Assembly: GCA_958450325.1 (NCBI GenBank)
Contig: OY288257.1
Coordinates: forward strand, 10,931,873 to 10,995,872
Direction: 5' to 3'
Source: Agrostemma githago
Taxonomy: Eukaryota > Streptophyta > Magnoliopsida > Caryophyllales > Caryophyllaceae
DNA length: 64,000 nt
Below the pieces are notes generated by a model. The model searched no databases, was not told the origin of the DNA, and saw nothing but the letters and a program-made list of their open reading frames with translations. Shown piece by piece: positions 22,401-33,499 of the stretch. Each line of letters begins with the position of its first letter. Position 1 is the stretch's first letter. Made by a program: the position numbers and the translations under genes.

Positions 22401-25400
22401 TTGTCGACTTCTTCTTTTACTTTAAGAGACCACTCGGGCCTCATCCGACGAAGCTTTTGTTTGACCGGCTTGCACCCATCTTTGATTGGTATGTGGTGCT
22501 CGGCTATTTCCCGGTCTATCCCCGGCATGTCCTTGTAGGACCATGCGAAGACATCTTTGAACTCTTGGAGGAGGCTTATGAATTGTTGTTTCTCCTCGGG
22601 ATCTAAGGATAACCCTATCTTAAGTGTCTGAGGCTCTAAGGTTGTTCCCACATTTATGGACTCGGTTTCTTCGATTACCGGGTTCCGGGACTCCCTTTGC
22701 TCTAGTTGCTCGACCAAATGCGGAGGTAAAGGTACCTGTTCGTCTGATTTCTCAATGTCATAGCATAAAACATTTTTAAAAGCAGAATTTGAAAGAGACA
22801 AGTCGTAAGCAGAACGGTTGTTATTATTGATTGAAAATTTGGAGAACAGCTCAAAGAGAGCAGCCATCTGATCATTGGTCAGTGGCGGGATAGGTAGGGC
22901 ACTCGGGACAGACCCCGAAGTGCCAGCAACAGGAATAATAAAAGGGAGAGGGGTTACAGGAGTGACTCTAGCACCGACTTCCCTAGACTCAACCTCAGAC
23001 TCTGACTCAGACTCCGACTCAGACTCGGACTCAGACTCAGGCATGTCTCCCTCTCCGGTGACCAGCTTGTAGATCCTTCCCTGGCTGTCAGTCCACTTGA
23101 CAGTCTTCCTCCAGGCCCTGTTTCCCGTCTCGGAACCCACATCCGAGATCAGCTTGGTCGGGTCAAACCTGTTGTTGCGGAGAATCAGGTTGACCAGGTC
23201 TTCCTTTGGAGTTGGGGCTACGGTGTCTTCCCCAAATAGTAGCCCTAGTGCGGGCTCAGCATCTTCAGCTTCGTTGGAGTGGATGAGGGCGAACACATCA
23301 TCCGGGATGTAGTTGCAGTCCCGGGCCAAGTGGGTCCCGAGCTGCATAGCATTGGGTTGGTATAGACCAACCTGGATAGCCCCAAACACCGGTGTGACAA
23401 AGTAGTCAGCCAACCGTGGGCTATAAGGGCTCAAGTAGATACCCTTAAGGATGTTGCAGGCCTTTTCGATCCCTGCTCGGACAACATTGTCGGGGGTGAT
23501 GTCATAACCGAGACCAAAGTGAGATTCTTCGTCTTTGAGAACCTCGATGATCTTCCCAGCTGGAAGATCGGGTCGAGAAGTAGCCCCTGGAAAGTATCCT
23601 AGGTTTTGGAGCATCATGTCGATACTCGTAGTGAAGTAAGGCCTAAAGAGGTACTCTTCCTCGATCATTCCCACAAAATCGAACCCCCAGAGGTCCGTGC
23701 GTCCCGTGGCGTTACAGCTAGCCACAGTCATTGGCGTTGCCTCTAAAGTGATGACATCGTTAAGCAGAGGCATCTTGATCTTTCGGTGGAGGGTGGAGGA
23801 CACCGCCTTGACCGCGTGGATCCAAGGCCTACCCAGGAGCAAGTTGAACGATGAGGTGACATCGATCACCTGAAACTCGAGCTCCTTCTCTATCGGGCCA
23901 GTGATGATGGTCAGTTTCACGGCCCCAGCTACCGACTTCGGGCTCCCATCGAAGGCTTGGATGGTCTGAGCAGTCGGAACATAGTCAGCCTCGGTAATGC
24001 CGAGGGCTTTTGCGGTCCTTAGAGGAAGGACGTTCACAGCGGACCCGTCATCAACTAGGGTCATGGGAAGGTATTTTCCTCGGCAGACCACCGTGATGTA
24101 GAGGGCCAGGTTATGGGCGGCCCCGAATGGTGGCAGGTCGGCCTTGGAGAAAGTGATTACCGGTCCTTCTTCCTTAGCTTTGCCCTTCAGGTGGGGCAAG
24201 ATCGTGGCTACCATCTCAGCGGGGGTAACCAAAGAGTCGACCTTAATTTGATCGAGAGCCTTTTTAAGTGCTTCTCGATGTTCTTGAGAACTAACCAAGA
24301 GTTGCCATATAGTGAGGTCAACTCGGGTCTTCTTCAATTGTTTCACAAGAGCCGTTTCAGCGGTTGGCTCTTCAGAGGCGACTTCCGTAATGACGGTTGT
24401 CGGGATAGGGGTGTCCCTAGAGCTAGTGGCTTGAAAGGGACGACCAAGATGGTTACTGGTTAAGACTCGAGATTTAGTCTTTCGAATCTCCTCGGAGGTG
24501 ATGGGGACAGCTTCCCCTTTTGTGAGGTAGACGTCTTCCTCGTCATCAAACCAGATCCCGTTCACTTGCGGGATGAATGGGGAGATAAGGTGAGAGCAAT
24601 CGATCACCTCCCCGGTAAAGATGGCGTGGGAGCTGAAAGGATTCTCCTTGTTACTGGGCTTATCTCCGGGCAGCGGGATTTTACCGCTTTCGATCAGGTC
24701 CTGAATCAAGTGCTTCAGCTTCCAGCACTTCTCGGTATCATGCCCATTGCCTCGGTGGTATTGGCAATAGGCTTGAGCATTGTAGTTCTTGGAGCGTCGC
24801 TCGACCGGAACTTCAGGAGTTGGGCCTATCGGTTGGATTAGGCCTTTCGAGGACAGCCTTTGTAAGGCATAAGTATAGGTCGTACCTATATCAGTGAAAA
24901 CCCGAGGTGGGGTGTTTCTCTTGGACGGGGCATCTAGTAGATTAACCGCGTCGAAAATACTGCGGGTTGCAGCTTGAGGCTTGGTTGTGGAGGAAGAAGC
25001 CCCTTGGTAACCCTTAGTAGCGGCCTTGGTGAGGCCTTCCAGTCTCAAGTCATCTTCGATCCTCATACCCATTTCAGTAAGGGTAGTGAAATTGGGTATG
25101 ACGGCATATCGGAGGTGAACCCGGTAGGATGGGAGGAGGTTCTTAACAAAGGCCTCCACTAAAGTCTTTTCACTGGGCTTATCGACCAGTTTCACGCTCT
25201 CGGCCCTCCATCGTTGAAGGTATTTGGTAAAACCTTCTTTCGGCTCTTGGGCCATAACCTCCAGAGATCTCATTGTGGTTTGGATCTCGGTGTTGTCAGC
25301 GTAGTTCCGAGCGAACTCGGTGGCCACATCATCCCATGTAGGGTATTTCTTCGGGTCTAGCCTGTAGTACCAGGCCCGAGGGTGCTTTTCAAGAGACGCA

Positions 25401-25810
25401 GCAAAGAGGTTCTTGAACATGGTGGAGTCCACCCCTTTGATGGCCATGAACTCCTTGAAGGCCCGTACATGTAGTAACGGGTCTTCAGTCCCTTCGAACA
25501 TAGGCAAACCGGTGAGGTGCAGGTTTGCAGGCAGCCTGTCACTTAGCGGGTTATACTCCCGACTGTTTTCCCGGTGAATGTTGTTATTCCCAGTTAAATG
25601 CACTTGTTCTTCCAGTCGGCGGACCGAGCTAACCAGTTCAGCTAAAGGTCCGGTAGTCCCGGTAGTAGGAGTCCTGTGCTCCACCGAAGCCAATCGAGTG
25701 ACGATAGCAACTTGCCCAGCCCTCATTTCATTCAGTTGGGCATCAATGTCGGCTTGCTTCTCGATCATGGAATCAACGGAGGCTTTCAGTTCAGCTAAGG
25801 CAGTTTCCAT
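19403..25810 (-). CDS. Gypsy gag-pol polyprotein (2,135 aa, intact)
   Basis: A single uninterrupted frame starts at the ATG at 25810. Domains in order: coiled-coil-like N-terminus (about 1-75); gag capsid (about 90-260, with WYYRLDPKKYPTWDDV); a knuckle-like CQYHRGNGHDTEKC (about 347-360); aspartic protease (DDGSAVN, about 586); an S/E dipeptide run (about 923-938); reverse transcriptase (YVDDMIVKS, about 1266); Ty3-type RNase H; a second, archaeal-type RNase H (LYFDGAS, about 1560, then NNAAEYEA and HGDSSLV); integrase HHCC (about 1786-1826); and the DDE core (GIDIIG about 1855, SDHG about 1916, E in NGAVEAANK about 1950). The first RNase H reads LYLTTTETAMG where an Asp is expected, so the second one probably supplies activity. 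No chromodomain is seen. The element looks potentially autonomous. Confidence 0.95.
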   Translation of the reverse strand: METALAELKASVDSMIEKQADIDAQLNEMRAGQVAIVTRLASVEHRTPTTGTTGPLAELVSSVRRLEEQVHLTGNNNIHRENSREYNPLSDRLPANLHLTGLPMFEGTEDPLLHVRAFKEFMAIKGVDSTMFKNLFAASLEKHPRAWYYRLDPKKYPTWDDVATEFARNYADNTEIQTTMRSLEVMAQEPKEGFTKYLQRWRAESVKLVDKPSEKTLVEAFVKNLLPSYRVHLRYAVIPNFTTLTEMGMRIEDDLRLEGLTKAATKGYQGASSSTTKPQAATRSIFDAVNLLDAPSKRNTPPRVFTDIGTTYTYALQRLSSKGLIQPIGPTPEVPVERRSKNYNAQAYCQYHRGNGHDTEKCWKLKHLIQDLIESGKIPLPGDKPSNKENPFSSHAIFTGEVIDCSHLISPFIPQVNGIWFDDEEDVYLTKGEAVPITSEEIRKTKSRVLTSNHLGRPFQATSSRDTPIPTTVITEVASEEPTAETALVKQLKKTRVDLTIWQLLVSSQEHREALKKALDQIKVDSLVTPAEMVATILPHLKGKAKEEGPVITFSKADLPPFGAAHNLALYITVVCRGKYLPMTLVDDGSAVNVLPLRTAKALGITEADYVPTAQTIQAFDGSPKSVAGAVKLTIITGPIEKELEFQVIDVTSSFNLLLGRPWIHAVKAVSSTLHRKIKMPLLNDVITLEATPMTVASCNATGRTDLWGFDFVGMIEEEYLFRPYFTTSIDMMLQNLGYFPGATSRPDLPAGKIIEVLKDEESHFGLGYDITPDNVVRAGIEKACNILKGIYLSPYSPRLADYFVTPVFGAIQVGLYQPNAMQLGTHLARDCNYIPDDVFALIHSNEAEDAEPALGLLFGEDTVAPTPKEDLVNLILRNNRFDPTKLISDVGSETGNRAWRKTVKWTDSQGRIYKLVTGEGDMPESESESESESESESEVESREVGARVTPVTPLPFIIPVAGTSGSVPSALPIPPLTNDQMAALFELFSKFSINNNNRSAYDLSLSNSAFKNVLCYDIEKSDEQVPLPPHLVEQLEQRESRNPVIEETESINVGTTLEPQTLKIGLSLDPEEKQQFISLLQEFKDVFAWSYKDMPGIDREIAEHHIPIKDGCKPVKQKLRRMRPEWSLKVKEEVDKQFKAGFIQVSEYPDWVANIVPVPKKDGKVRVCVDFRDLNKASPKDDFPLPHIDILVDNTADHALLSFMDGYAVYNQIKMAEEDMSKTTFTTPWGTYCYTVMPFGLINAGATYQRTATTLLHDMMHKEVEVYVDDMIVKSKERDGHITALRKFFTRLRRYNMRLNPQKCSFGVTSGKLLGHIVSQRGIEVDPTKIKAITEMQPPKTEKEIRGFLGKVQYISRFISKLTMVCEPIFKKLKVGERVLWDDKCQTAFDKIKEILSAPPVLMPPQPGLPLSLYLTTTETAMGAMLAQTVDSEERAIYYISKKFLEYECKYTMLEKTCLALVWATKKLRHYMLSYEVHVLSKMDPIKYIFEKPVLNGRISRWTLMLAEFDLKFVPLKAIKGRVVAEFLADSPIIEEGHIDTWSFPDEDIFHTDAETWDLYFDGASNFRGFGVGILLISPKGEHTPVSIKLDFDVTNNAAEYEACIYGLQAAANLGITNLRVHGDSSLVINQALQKWKTRNANLVAYQARVRDLEKQFQKVEYIYLPREENQFADALSKLASLLNIPDHVTSMPICVERRSEPAYICDIEDIELTDPDPWYQAVLTYLTNGEYPPGTEGRAKKALRRLATQFIRTDDGQLYKKTAQGALLLCVDKYKAEKVMAEVHDGENGPHMNPHMLVRKIMRLGYYWNTMEADCRSYVKHCHNCQIFGNVQHMPSSLLYTMTSPWPFSTWGIDIIGKINPSGTGGHCFVLVAIDYFTKWVEAESYRILTAKHVAKFIQNKIICRYGIPAEFISDHGTHFQAETAALLTKYKIQRHTSSPYRPQTNGAVEAANKTIVTILKKMADNYRDWPDKIPFALWGYRTSIRTATGAMPYYLTYGMEAVQPVELEVPSLRILLESQVPEADWVRARYDSLVLLDERRSRALNNIQIYQKRIQRAFNKRVRPRHIREGDLVLKSIRALLPVDPRGKFKPNWAGPYLVKKILSGGAVMLTDLDGNEFVNPTNLDQLKRYYP

Positions 25811-27040
25811 CCTGCGAGTGTGTCTGGTTGATGGTGGCCTGTCTGTAAGAACACCACGTAATCAGAAACCGAACCCAGTCTTGGAATCAAAGGAAACAGC
25901 ACATCCCGAGCGACCCAAAAAGAAAGGACTGAGTGGAAAAGACTCGAGAAAGACATCTAGACGGATGACTCGTGGGTGGTATGACTTCCTTAGGATTTCG
26001 GCTTTGTTGGCCTAGTCCCGTTCGAAGGAAGGTCCACGTGAGATTACTCCCCAGACTTTTGACTCGAGTGTATGGACGGACCTTCCTTTGTAGGGGTATG
26101 CCCTACGCGGGTTGGTCGTGCCTTGACAGATAAGGCGGACTTGGGAAAGGGGGGAAACTCGTGATATAAGATCGACGGAGTTTCGACGCTATAAACCCTC
26201 TACGTACTATGCAAAGACCCGACACACGGATAGACGGTAGGTCCTATAATAAGGGAGGTTTATTTTAGGAAAGTTGAAAGTTGAGGTTTGAATGCAAAAT
26301 GAACGAATTTCCGAGAGTGTTGAAAACCGAAAACGGAATTTCGAAAACCGAGATTAGAATTTTGAAAAGGAAAATTCCGAAAATCAAGGTGATGGGGGTG
26401 GAAATTCGAGAATTAAAACGGACAGCATGCCGACTACAGAAAAGGATATTTTGAGTCAAATCGTTGATCCTAAATTTCGGCGGCATTCCGAGTTTTGAAA
26501 ATTGGGTATTTCGAAAAAGTGAGTCCCGAAATGGGCAGCATTTCGGGTTTTTCAAAATTGGGTATTTTAGAATGACGGCTCCCGAAATGGACAGTATTTC
26601 GGGGTTTTTCGCAAAGGTGGGTATTTTTGGAAAGATGCAAATTTGAAATGACGGTTTTTGAAAAAAATGACACGGAAACCAAGTAGCACGTAGTCAAACA
26701 AGCATTATAACGACGCTTATGTATGCTTTACGCTAAGTCTCGGTCGGTCAAAATAGGGTCTATACCAACAACGATGGCTTTCTCATGTGATGGACGGACT
26801 CCCTAAGCCGAGTTGGTCTTAGGACATGCCGCAAAACCGAGACGAGTTCCACCATCGATGTTTTTAGCGCACCCATGTAGGAATGCACCGCGGTATAGTG
26901 GGACGTCGGTCACAAGTAACCGGCCCGGGCAAAAATGGGTTATGCATGAATCATTAGACTAACGCGCGCACACTAATCTACGAACGATTTCTCTTCGAGT
27001 CTCACCCTAGGAACCCCGATGACATGTGGTACATCAGGTA
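25811..27040 (-). other. 5' leader of the gypsy element
   Basis: This untranslated region lies between primer site and gag ATG. Between about 26290 and 26640 it carries degenerate tandem units of about 60 bp built on TTTCGGGTTTTTCAAAATTGG. Short open frames here are on these repeats and have no domain. Confidence 0.65.
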
Positions 27041-27058
27041 TCCCCAGCGGAGTCGCCA
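27041..27058 (-). promoter_or_regulatory. Primer binding site
   Basis: The minus strand reads TGGCGACTCCGCTGGGGA three bases inside the 5' LTR. It has the form reported for Tat/Ogre elements primed by tRNA-Arg. I identify the tRNA from memory of the family only. Confidence 0.7.
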
Positions 27059-27061
27059 AAT

Positions 27062-29632
27062 TGTGGACATGACGTAGGTCCACCCCGACGCGGCGAAGCG
27101 CGGGTTTGGGTAGGCGAATGAATCTCGTGGTAAGATTGTTCTCGGGTTCGAAATTTAAGTCAAAATGGAGTCGCCACCGAATTTTGTGGTTATTCGGAAC
27201 CATACGAGCCCACTCTATGTCGTCATGGGCTTTACACAAAGTAAGCCCACTCCGATTTCAGAGTTCATGGGGCTCGTCCCTTTGCATTGCGATACCGATA
27301 CCATCTATACCGGTAATCGTGTAAAGAATGACTCTCGTTCGCCAAGGGTTTCGGACATCCGGAAACCAAAGGTTCTGAGTAAGGGGTGAGGGTACGTGTT
27401 GGGAAGCCCACTAAGGACACCCAACCCCGCCCGCACATGGCGGCCTCTACTAAGACATCGTTCGTGTTCATGATACGCGCGCTAGTAAAATAATGAAATG
27501 ATATGCAAACATCGTTTTGTCTAAACATGCGAATTTTGCGTTAACTACGTCATTTAATGCATCTAGTTATGGTCGAGTTGAGTTAGCATGCGAGGTTCAT
27601 TTATAAAGCGTAAAAGCAAATAATAAATAAAGCTCGAAAAAGAAGTAAAAAGCGTACAAGCTACACGGGCGGAAATACAACCCGGACTTCACAATACGAC
27701 ATAAACGTAAAACAAAGAAAAAAACGAACTCATATGTAAACTAGACCGCGAGATTATGTAGATGGACCACCCCGCTTAAATACGTATTATGTTACGTATT
27801 AAGCGAAGGACGGAAATATGAGATTGTGGCGTATTGCTAGCCTAGTCTCACATTCCGTAGTCTTGTCCCGACTTATCACGTAAAAGTGGTCAAAGTCGTT
27901 CTACGTGTCGTGACATGTGTAACGTTTTGAAAAATGATGAAGGGTCAGTCAATGGTCTAAAGTCGACAAGAACGGGGCTCGGAATATGTGTCCAAGCCCT
28001 CGGGTTTCTGAGTTGCCAGACCCACTCGACCGAGTCATTGATTGACTCGACCGAGTGCGCCATTAACATGGCTACTGCCCGTATTTTAGGGGGTTACTCG
28101 ATCGAGTGCTTTATGGCACTCGCTCGAGTGCGTCATTAATGGGGCTACTGCCCTGTTTTTGGGGTGCAACTCGATCGAGTGGCTCATGGCACTCGATCGA
28201 GTGCCCCCTGTACGAGTGATGTTTTGCTCGATTTTATGACTTGAAATCGATGGTCGGCCGAGTCAAATACAAATATCGCATGATTTGTATTCGACTCGGC
28301 CTCCGGTACTATAATCGTGTAAGAACGATTATAATACCGTCACCGGAGGTTTTATGAAAACGTTTGTGTTAGATTATGAAACTTTGAATTAGTAACGAGA
28401 TGCATCCCTCTACGTCACGACATTGAAACTAACCCTTTCGGGTTACGTGATGTCGGTATTCGTGTCAACGGGTCTCGAACCAATTATGGAAATGGAATTA
28501 AATCGTTCAACTACAACGAGTCACGATCGCGTCACGCCCTTGAGTACATTGGGGCGGGGCTCCTCGAAAGGGCTCCACCTCCGTCGTTAAAGGGATTAGA
28601 CGGACCAAAAGGTGTTCATTGTAGTTCAACGTTTTAAAACCGTTTTTTTGATATTAATGTTATGTATATACGGTATTATTGATAATGTTAGTAATAAAAT
28701 AAAAATGATGCAAAAATTATGAAAAGTGTTAGTGTAAAAGTTAGTGTTAGTGCACGTGTTACTACAATACAACAATATAAAAATGTGCATAAAAAAACGA
28801 TATTAAAAAGAGACTAGAAAGGAGTTTGGAACACCCTCAACGTACATGCTAGTATTGGCCTCGGAAACGGACTCGTGAACAGCGACAAAGCTTAGGAGTA
28901 TCGAGGAATGCGCGCGAGTTATGGTGTGTAGGTGTGTGTATGTGTATGTGTGTGTCGATTTCCGAGGTATAGAGGCTCGGAAATGGTGTGTTTTGCTTAG
29001 GGTTTGTAGTATAGGTATGTAGGGTTGTAGTAGGGCAAAGGTGGCTGAAAAGTGTAGGGTTAAAGGTTGAAAAAAAAACGAGTGAAATGCATGGGGGTGT
29101 CGTGGGGTATTTATAGGCATTACCCCACGACATAAGGGCACTCGATCGAGTGGCCCTAGTGCACTCGATCGAGTGCCTACACAAATGGGCCTTATCCGGG
29201 TAAAAAGGCTCCACTCGATCGAGTGAGGTCAATCCACTCGATCGAGTGGGTCAAGGCGGGTGAGATAAATAAGGAAGGTTGACTTTTGAAGATTTGGTAG
29301 CTTTTTTGAATTTGATTCTTTGCGCCAAATGAACTTGGCTGATTTTGTGAGACGGTTTTGCCTTTGACCGGGTTTTGACCCGGTCGGAAAAAGATGGGAA
29401 ATATTTTTGGTGTCGGTTTTGGCCCAAATTAGTCTTATTTGACTCGGAACGATCCGCTGGGCCTGAATTTGAGGTCTGTTTTGTGAGATTTTTACTCCGC
29501 TAAAAGTCCATGTCGGATATTATGAATTTCGAGTCCAAGTCCGAGTATACTAGTCACGTTGACGTCCAATCATCATCGGGTGTTTTTTCGGAGACTACCA
29601 TAGACACGTGGCAGTCAAAATGCGGGTGTCTA
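27062..29632 (-). repeat. Gypsy LTR (right; 5' LTR of the element)
   Basis: It is nearly identical to 13862-16439. Differences seen include a 6-bp deletion near 28588 and scattered single changes. The TATA box is at 29115-29108. The plus-strand end reads GTGTCTA and then ACGTAAC, so the final CA is missing. Confidence 0.92.
29139..29248. promoter_or_regulatory. Four palindromes upstream of the 5' LTR TATA box
   Basis: CACTCGATCGAGTG starts at 29139, 29162, 29212 and 29235. Spacing (23/50/23) is the same as in the other LTR, in the LTR expected to drive the gag-pol RNA. Confidence 0.75.
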
Positions 29633-30129
29633 ACGTAACAGATTTTATGAGTTAAAGTAACACAGTTCATGAATTAGAGTAACACATTGTATGAGTTAGA
29701 GTAATAGTTTTTGCAAGAGAATAAAGTAAACAACGTAACAGATTTTATGAGTTAAAGTAACACAGTTCATGAATTAAAGTGACACGTTATATGAGTTAAA
29801 GTAACATAGTTTATGGATTATGGCAGTAACATAGTAACATACGTACAATGGCAGTAGGAAAATGATGATTTTTTGGTGAAAATGAAAAAAACTTAATTTT
29901 GAAAAACTTGTTGTGTGAGAGAAAAAGACATTTAAAAAAATTGATAAAAGAGAGAAAATATTTGCATTGAGATAATTAAGGAGGAGAGAGAAAAATGATA
30001 TATTTACCAGATTTGTTAGTTATTTCCTTAATTATGAGATCAAATCTTGTCCATTAATCTAACCTTGAATCAAGGGCTAAGATGGGGACTCACGGACTCA
30101 ACATATATAACTGGACTCACCTGATCCCA

Positions 30130-30131
<2 letters not shown>
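29633..30131 (+). repeat. 3' part of MULE 1 with AAAGTAACAC motif array
   Basis: Motifs such as GAGTTAAAGTAACAC and GAATTAGAGTAACAC recur about every 24-28 bp up to 29830. After this come an A-rich stretch and the terminal GACTCACGGACTCAA repeats ending at 30131. Confidence 0.7.

Positions 30132-30216
<85 letters not shown>
30132..30216. repeat. (TA)n(GA)n array between two inverted MULEs
   Basis: About 25 TA units followed by GA units separate the facing 3' ends of MULE 1 and MULE 2. Confidence 0.95.
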
Positions 30217-30219
<3 letters not shown>

Positions 30220-30986
30220 GGATCAAGTGAGTCCATTTATCATAATTGAGTCCGTGAGTCCTCATCTCAACCCTTAAATTAGTGATAGATTAATGTTTAA
30301 GATTGTTTTGTCAATTAAGGAAATAACTAACTAAATCTTGGTAAATATTTTATTTTTTTCTCTCTCCTCTTTAATTATCTTAATGCAAATATTCTCTCTC
30401 CCATCAAATTTTTAACTGCATCTTTCTATCACACAACAAGTGTGTCGTTTCATCTTCATTTTTACCAAAGAAAATCATCATTTCGCTTCTGTCATGTTAC
30501 TCTAACTCATACAATGTGTTATTCTAACTCATACAATGTGTTACTCTAATTCATGAATTGTGTTACTTTAACTCATAAAATCTATTACGTTACATAATAG
30601 TGTCTTATAAAAACAATATGTTGCAAAATGTATGTTTCTATTAAGGATACTCCAAAACAAAAAATTATAAAACTTCATTATAATTCCAATTTTTCACACC
30701 TGTTAATCTAAGAACTTGATATTGGTAATCAAATTATACTCATAAATTGTGTTACTGTAACTCATTAGGTATGTTACTGTAACGCATAATGTGTGTTATT
30801 CTAACGCTTAATGTGTGTTATTCTAACTCTTTTTACATCAATAAATTGGTACAGAAGTTCCAACTGAATCAACTTCATTACAATTCCAATATTTCACACC
30901 TGTTACTCATAATCTGTGTTACTGTAACTCATTAAGTATGTTACTCTAACGAATAATGTATGTTACTCTAACAATATACTATCCTA

Positions 30987-31110
30987 CTTAGAATTCTACT
31001 TCTTCATCCTCCTCGTCCTCTTCTTCTTCATCATCTTCATCGTCAGAAGCTTTGATTTAATCTAACCACCGCGCCATCTTTTCGTTGTGTACCTCCTCAC
31101 ATCCACAAGC
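30987..31110 (-). pseudogene. MULE 2 acidic last exon
   Basis: Minus-strand translation of the GAT/GAA/GAG-rich stretch gives an Asp/Glu run ending EEVEF and a stop. It is homologous to 13495-13602. Confidence 0.4.
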
Positions 31111-31289
31111 CAATGCCTAGATTTTATAGAAGTTTACTTACTCATCCACGTCCTTGAAGATCTGCCCTATGTATGGAGGAAACTCTCACCCACATCCCTA
31201 CACCTTTCATGTGTTTTTGCGTGTACTGAAAAATAATAACAGTGCCAATAAACGTGGCGAAAAAAATAATCAGAACTTGAAATATGGAT

Positions 31290-31850
31290 TAAAGTAACAG
31301 ATGACAATAATTAAAGTAACAGATGAAGTGCATTGAAGTAACACTGGATTCAATTAACAGAGAATGCTTATACACCAGGTATAAATTAAATTAACAGAGG
31401 TCAGACATTAAAGTAACAGATAGTGTGAATTAAAGTAACAGATAATGTTCGTTAAAATAACACCAGGTATAGGTTAGTGCAAAAAATTCATATAATGATC
31501 ATAAATGAGAGTATGACGCAATATCTTTCTTTGAATGGGGGTGATATTCTTTGATATTGTTTCCAATTTTAAAATCAATCACGTCCCATAATTATAGGAA
31601 GCAATATCTTTATTTTTTATTTTTTATTTTTTTATATGGCAGTATTCTAAATCCTTTTTGTTACTCCAATGCATTACAGTAACAGATGAAAAGAACTAAA
31701 GTAACAGATGAAGTGCGTTAAAGTAACACGAGATTCAGTTAACATTATGTGTATTAAAATAACAGGGGTTAACCATTAAAATAACAGATTGTGTATATTA
31801 AAGTAACACAGTATGTGCATTACAATAACTCCATATATGTTCGTGCGTAA
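31290..31850. repeat. AAAGTAACAGATG motif array in MULE 2
   Basis: TTAAAGTAACAG and TTAAAATAACAG recur at about 20-30 bp spacing, interrupted near 31500-31660 by an AT-rich segment also present in MULE 1. A second short array of GTTACTCTAAC words lies at 30490-30980. Confidence 0.75.
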
Positions 31851-32283
31851 AATTCATATAATACTTAGACCTTTTTGTCTTACATTTTTGTGTTATTCTA
31901 ATTAAAATTAGGTGTTACTGTAACTCAGAACGTATGTTACTTCAACATCGTGTCTGCTTCATTAGAAAACAAAACAATAGTATCAGTGAAGTTTAAGAAA
32001 AACCTAAAGAATAAACAAAACAATAACACGAGAGTAATGGACCATTGATATGAATCTATGAATAATCAAATGAATAAAATTCCACCTTTTAAAAAATATA
32101 AAAATTTGGAATCTATACTAACAAGATAGCAATGAACCAGATATGAATCTATGATGAATGAAATGACCATGAAAGCAATATCGACATGAAAATCGACGAA
32201 AAACATGAAAACAAATTGACGCAAATTAGTCGAGATGATGAATAAAAATTGACGCAAAACATGAAAGCAATAACGAAACTCAC

Positions 32284-32347
32284 CATTGTTATAGTCGATG
32301 AATTGATTATCAACAATTGATGAAGATATCGCGATCATTGAATCCAT
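32284..32347 (-). pseudogene. MULE 2 first exon
   Basis: It encodes MDSMIAISSSIVDNQFIDYN plus one residue and ends at AATG|GTGAGT. It is the minus-strand homologue of 12501-12564. Confidence 0.5.
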
Positions 32348-32634
32348 AGTAACGGGATTTCGAGCACAAATTTGAATGAATGAATGAATGAAAGAACGTG
32401 ATATTAGAAGCAGTTTTTTTAGGTTTTTGATGAACGTGAATGAATGAATGAATGAATGAGTGAATGTGATGTTATTGTTACCTAAAATTATGGGAGTTAT
32501 TTTAGGAAACAGTATCTTCCTTTTTTTTTAATGCAAATATTAGGATGCATCTTGTCCATCGATTCTCATCTCATTCATTGGATGAGATGAGGACTTAGGG
32601 ACTCATATATAGAGAAGGACTCATAAGAGCCTTA

Positions 32635-32833
<199 letters not shown>

Positions 32834-33258
32834 GAGGGGAGTTCTAATAAGGTCCATAGTATAATTAAGGTCCTAAGGCCAAATTATGGCCATTGGATCC
32901 ATCTTGCTTGTACGGTTAAGATTGCTTTTGAGGATAATGAATAAGAAAAGCTACAAGTAATTAGGCAGGTGTAATTAACACCTAATTGCTTCTCACGAGA
33001 AAACTTTTCACGAGGCAATAAAACCCGCGCGGCATTCCAATGTCATCTTCTTTGGTAATTAACTCAGTATTAAATCTGAGAGGCATTCCAATGATGATGG
33101 AATTTCATAATTCATCATCAAATATTCGGGTTAAGTTGTTTTTGGGCTCTTCTGTTCCGATATTTGTCGGCGCTTAAGAATCGAAAGCACAGGTTCCCCT
33201 AGTTTTACTGTTTTCGTTGTCAAGGCGGCTGTCGTTTCCGATCGTAGTATTAAATTGC

Positions 33259-33440
33259 AATGGAGAATTTGCAGATTGTTGAAGTGCCCCATGGTATGTT
33301 TATTTTTATTTGTAGTTGATTTAATCTTTTATGAAGTTTTGTGAGTTTTTTATTTCTTTAATTATTGTGCTGATGTAGCGGAGCATCGTCCGAGTACGGA
33401 AGAGGTGCGTGCGGTCGAGTACAGGAGGGTAGTTTCGAAG
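33259..33440 (+). pseudogene. Possible plus-strand 5' exons in the C element
   Basis: ATG at 33259 encodes MENLQIVEVPH up to a donor (CATG|GTATGT). An acceptor near 33380 (TGATGTAG) would continue AEHRPSTEEVRAVEYRR. I recognise no family. Beyond this the sequence dissolves into repeats. Confidence 0.25.
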
Positions 33441-33499
33441 GATTTGACGCAATTTCAATTTTATTTGATCGATTTCAGCTATTTTTGTGAGAAGTGTAG

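Larger units (their letters stand above)
13862..29632 (-). mobile_element. Complete Tat-lineage Ty3/gypsy LTR retrotransposon
   Basis: Two LTRs of about 2.57 kb (13862-16439 and 27062-29632) flank a 10.6-kb interior. Coding is on the minus strand, so the right LTR is the 5' LTR. The order is 5' LTR, primer site, gag-protease-RT-RNH-aRNH-integrase, antisense plant-mobile-domain gene, polypurine tract, 3' LTR. The second RNase H and the extra antisense gene between pol and the 3' LTR are Tat-clade features (Ogre, Retand and Grande relatives). I count about ten substitutions and two small indels between the LTRs, so the insertion is young. The right outer end lacks the terminal CA and I find no clean 5-bp target duplication. 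Confidence 0.9.
12127..30131 (+). mobile_element. FAR1-type MULE 1, split by the gypsy element
   Basis: The left end is GGTTCTAATGAGTCC with a TTGAGTCCCTAAGTCC repeat behind it. The right end, reverse-complemented, is GTGGGATCAGGTGAGTCC with TTGAGTCCGTGAGTCC. This makes an imperfect terminal inverted repeat of about 50 bp. Removing the nested retrotransposon leaves about 2.2 kb. Inside are a first exon (12501-12564), (CATT)n, arrays of GTTACTTTAA-like motifs and an acidic last exon. The FAR1 assignment is by homology to the element at 41625. No full transposase remains. Confidence 0.65.
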
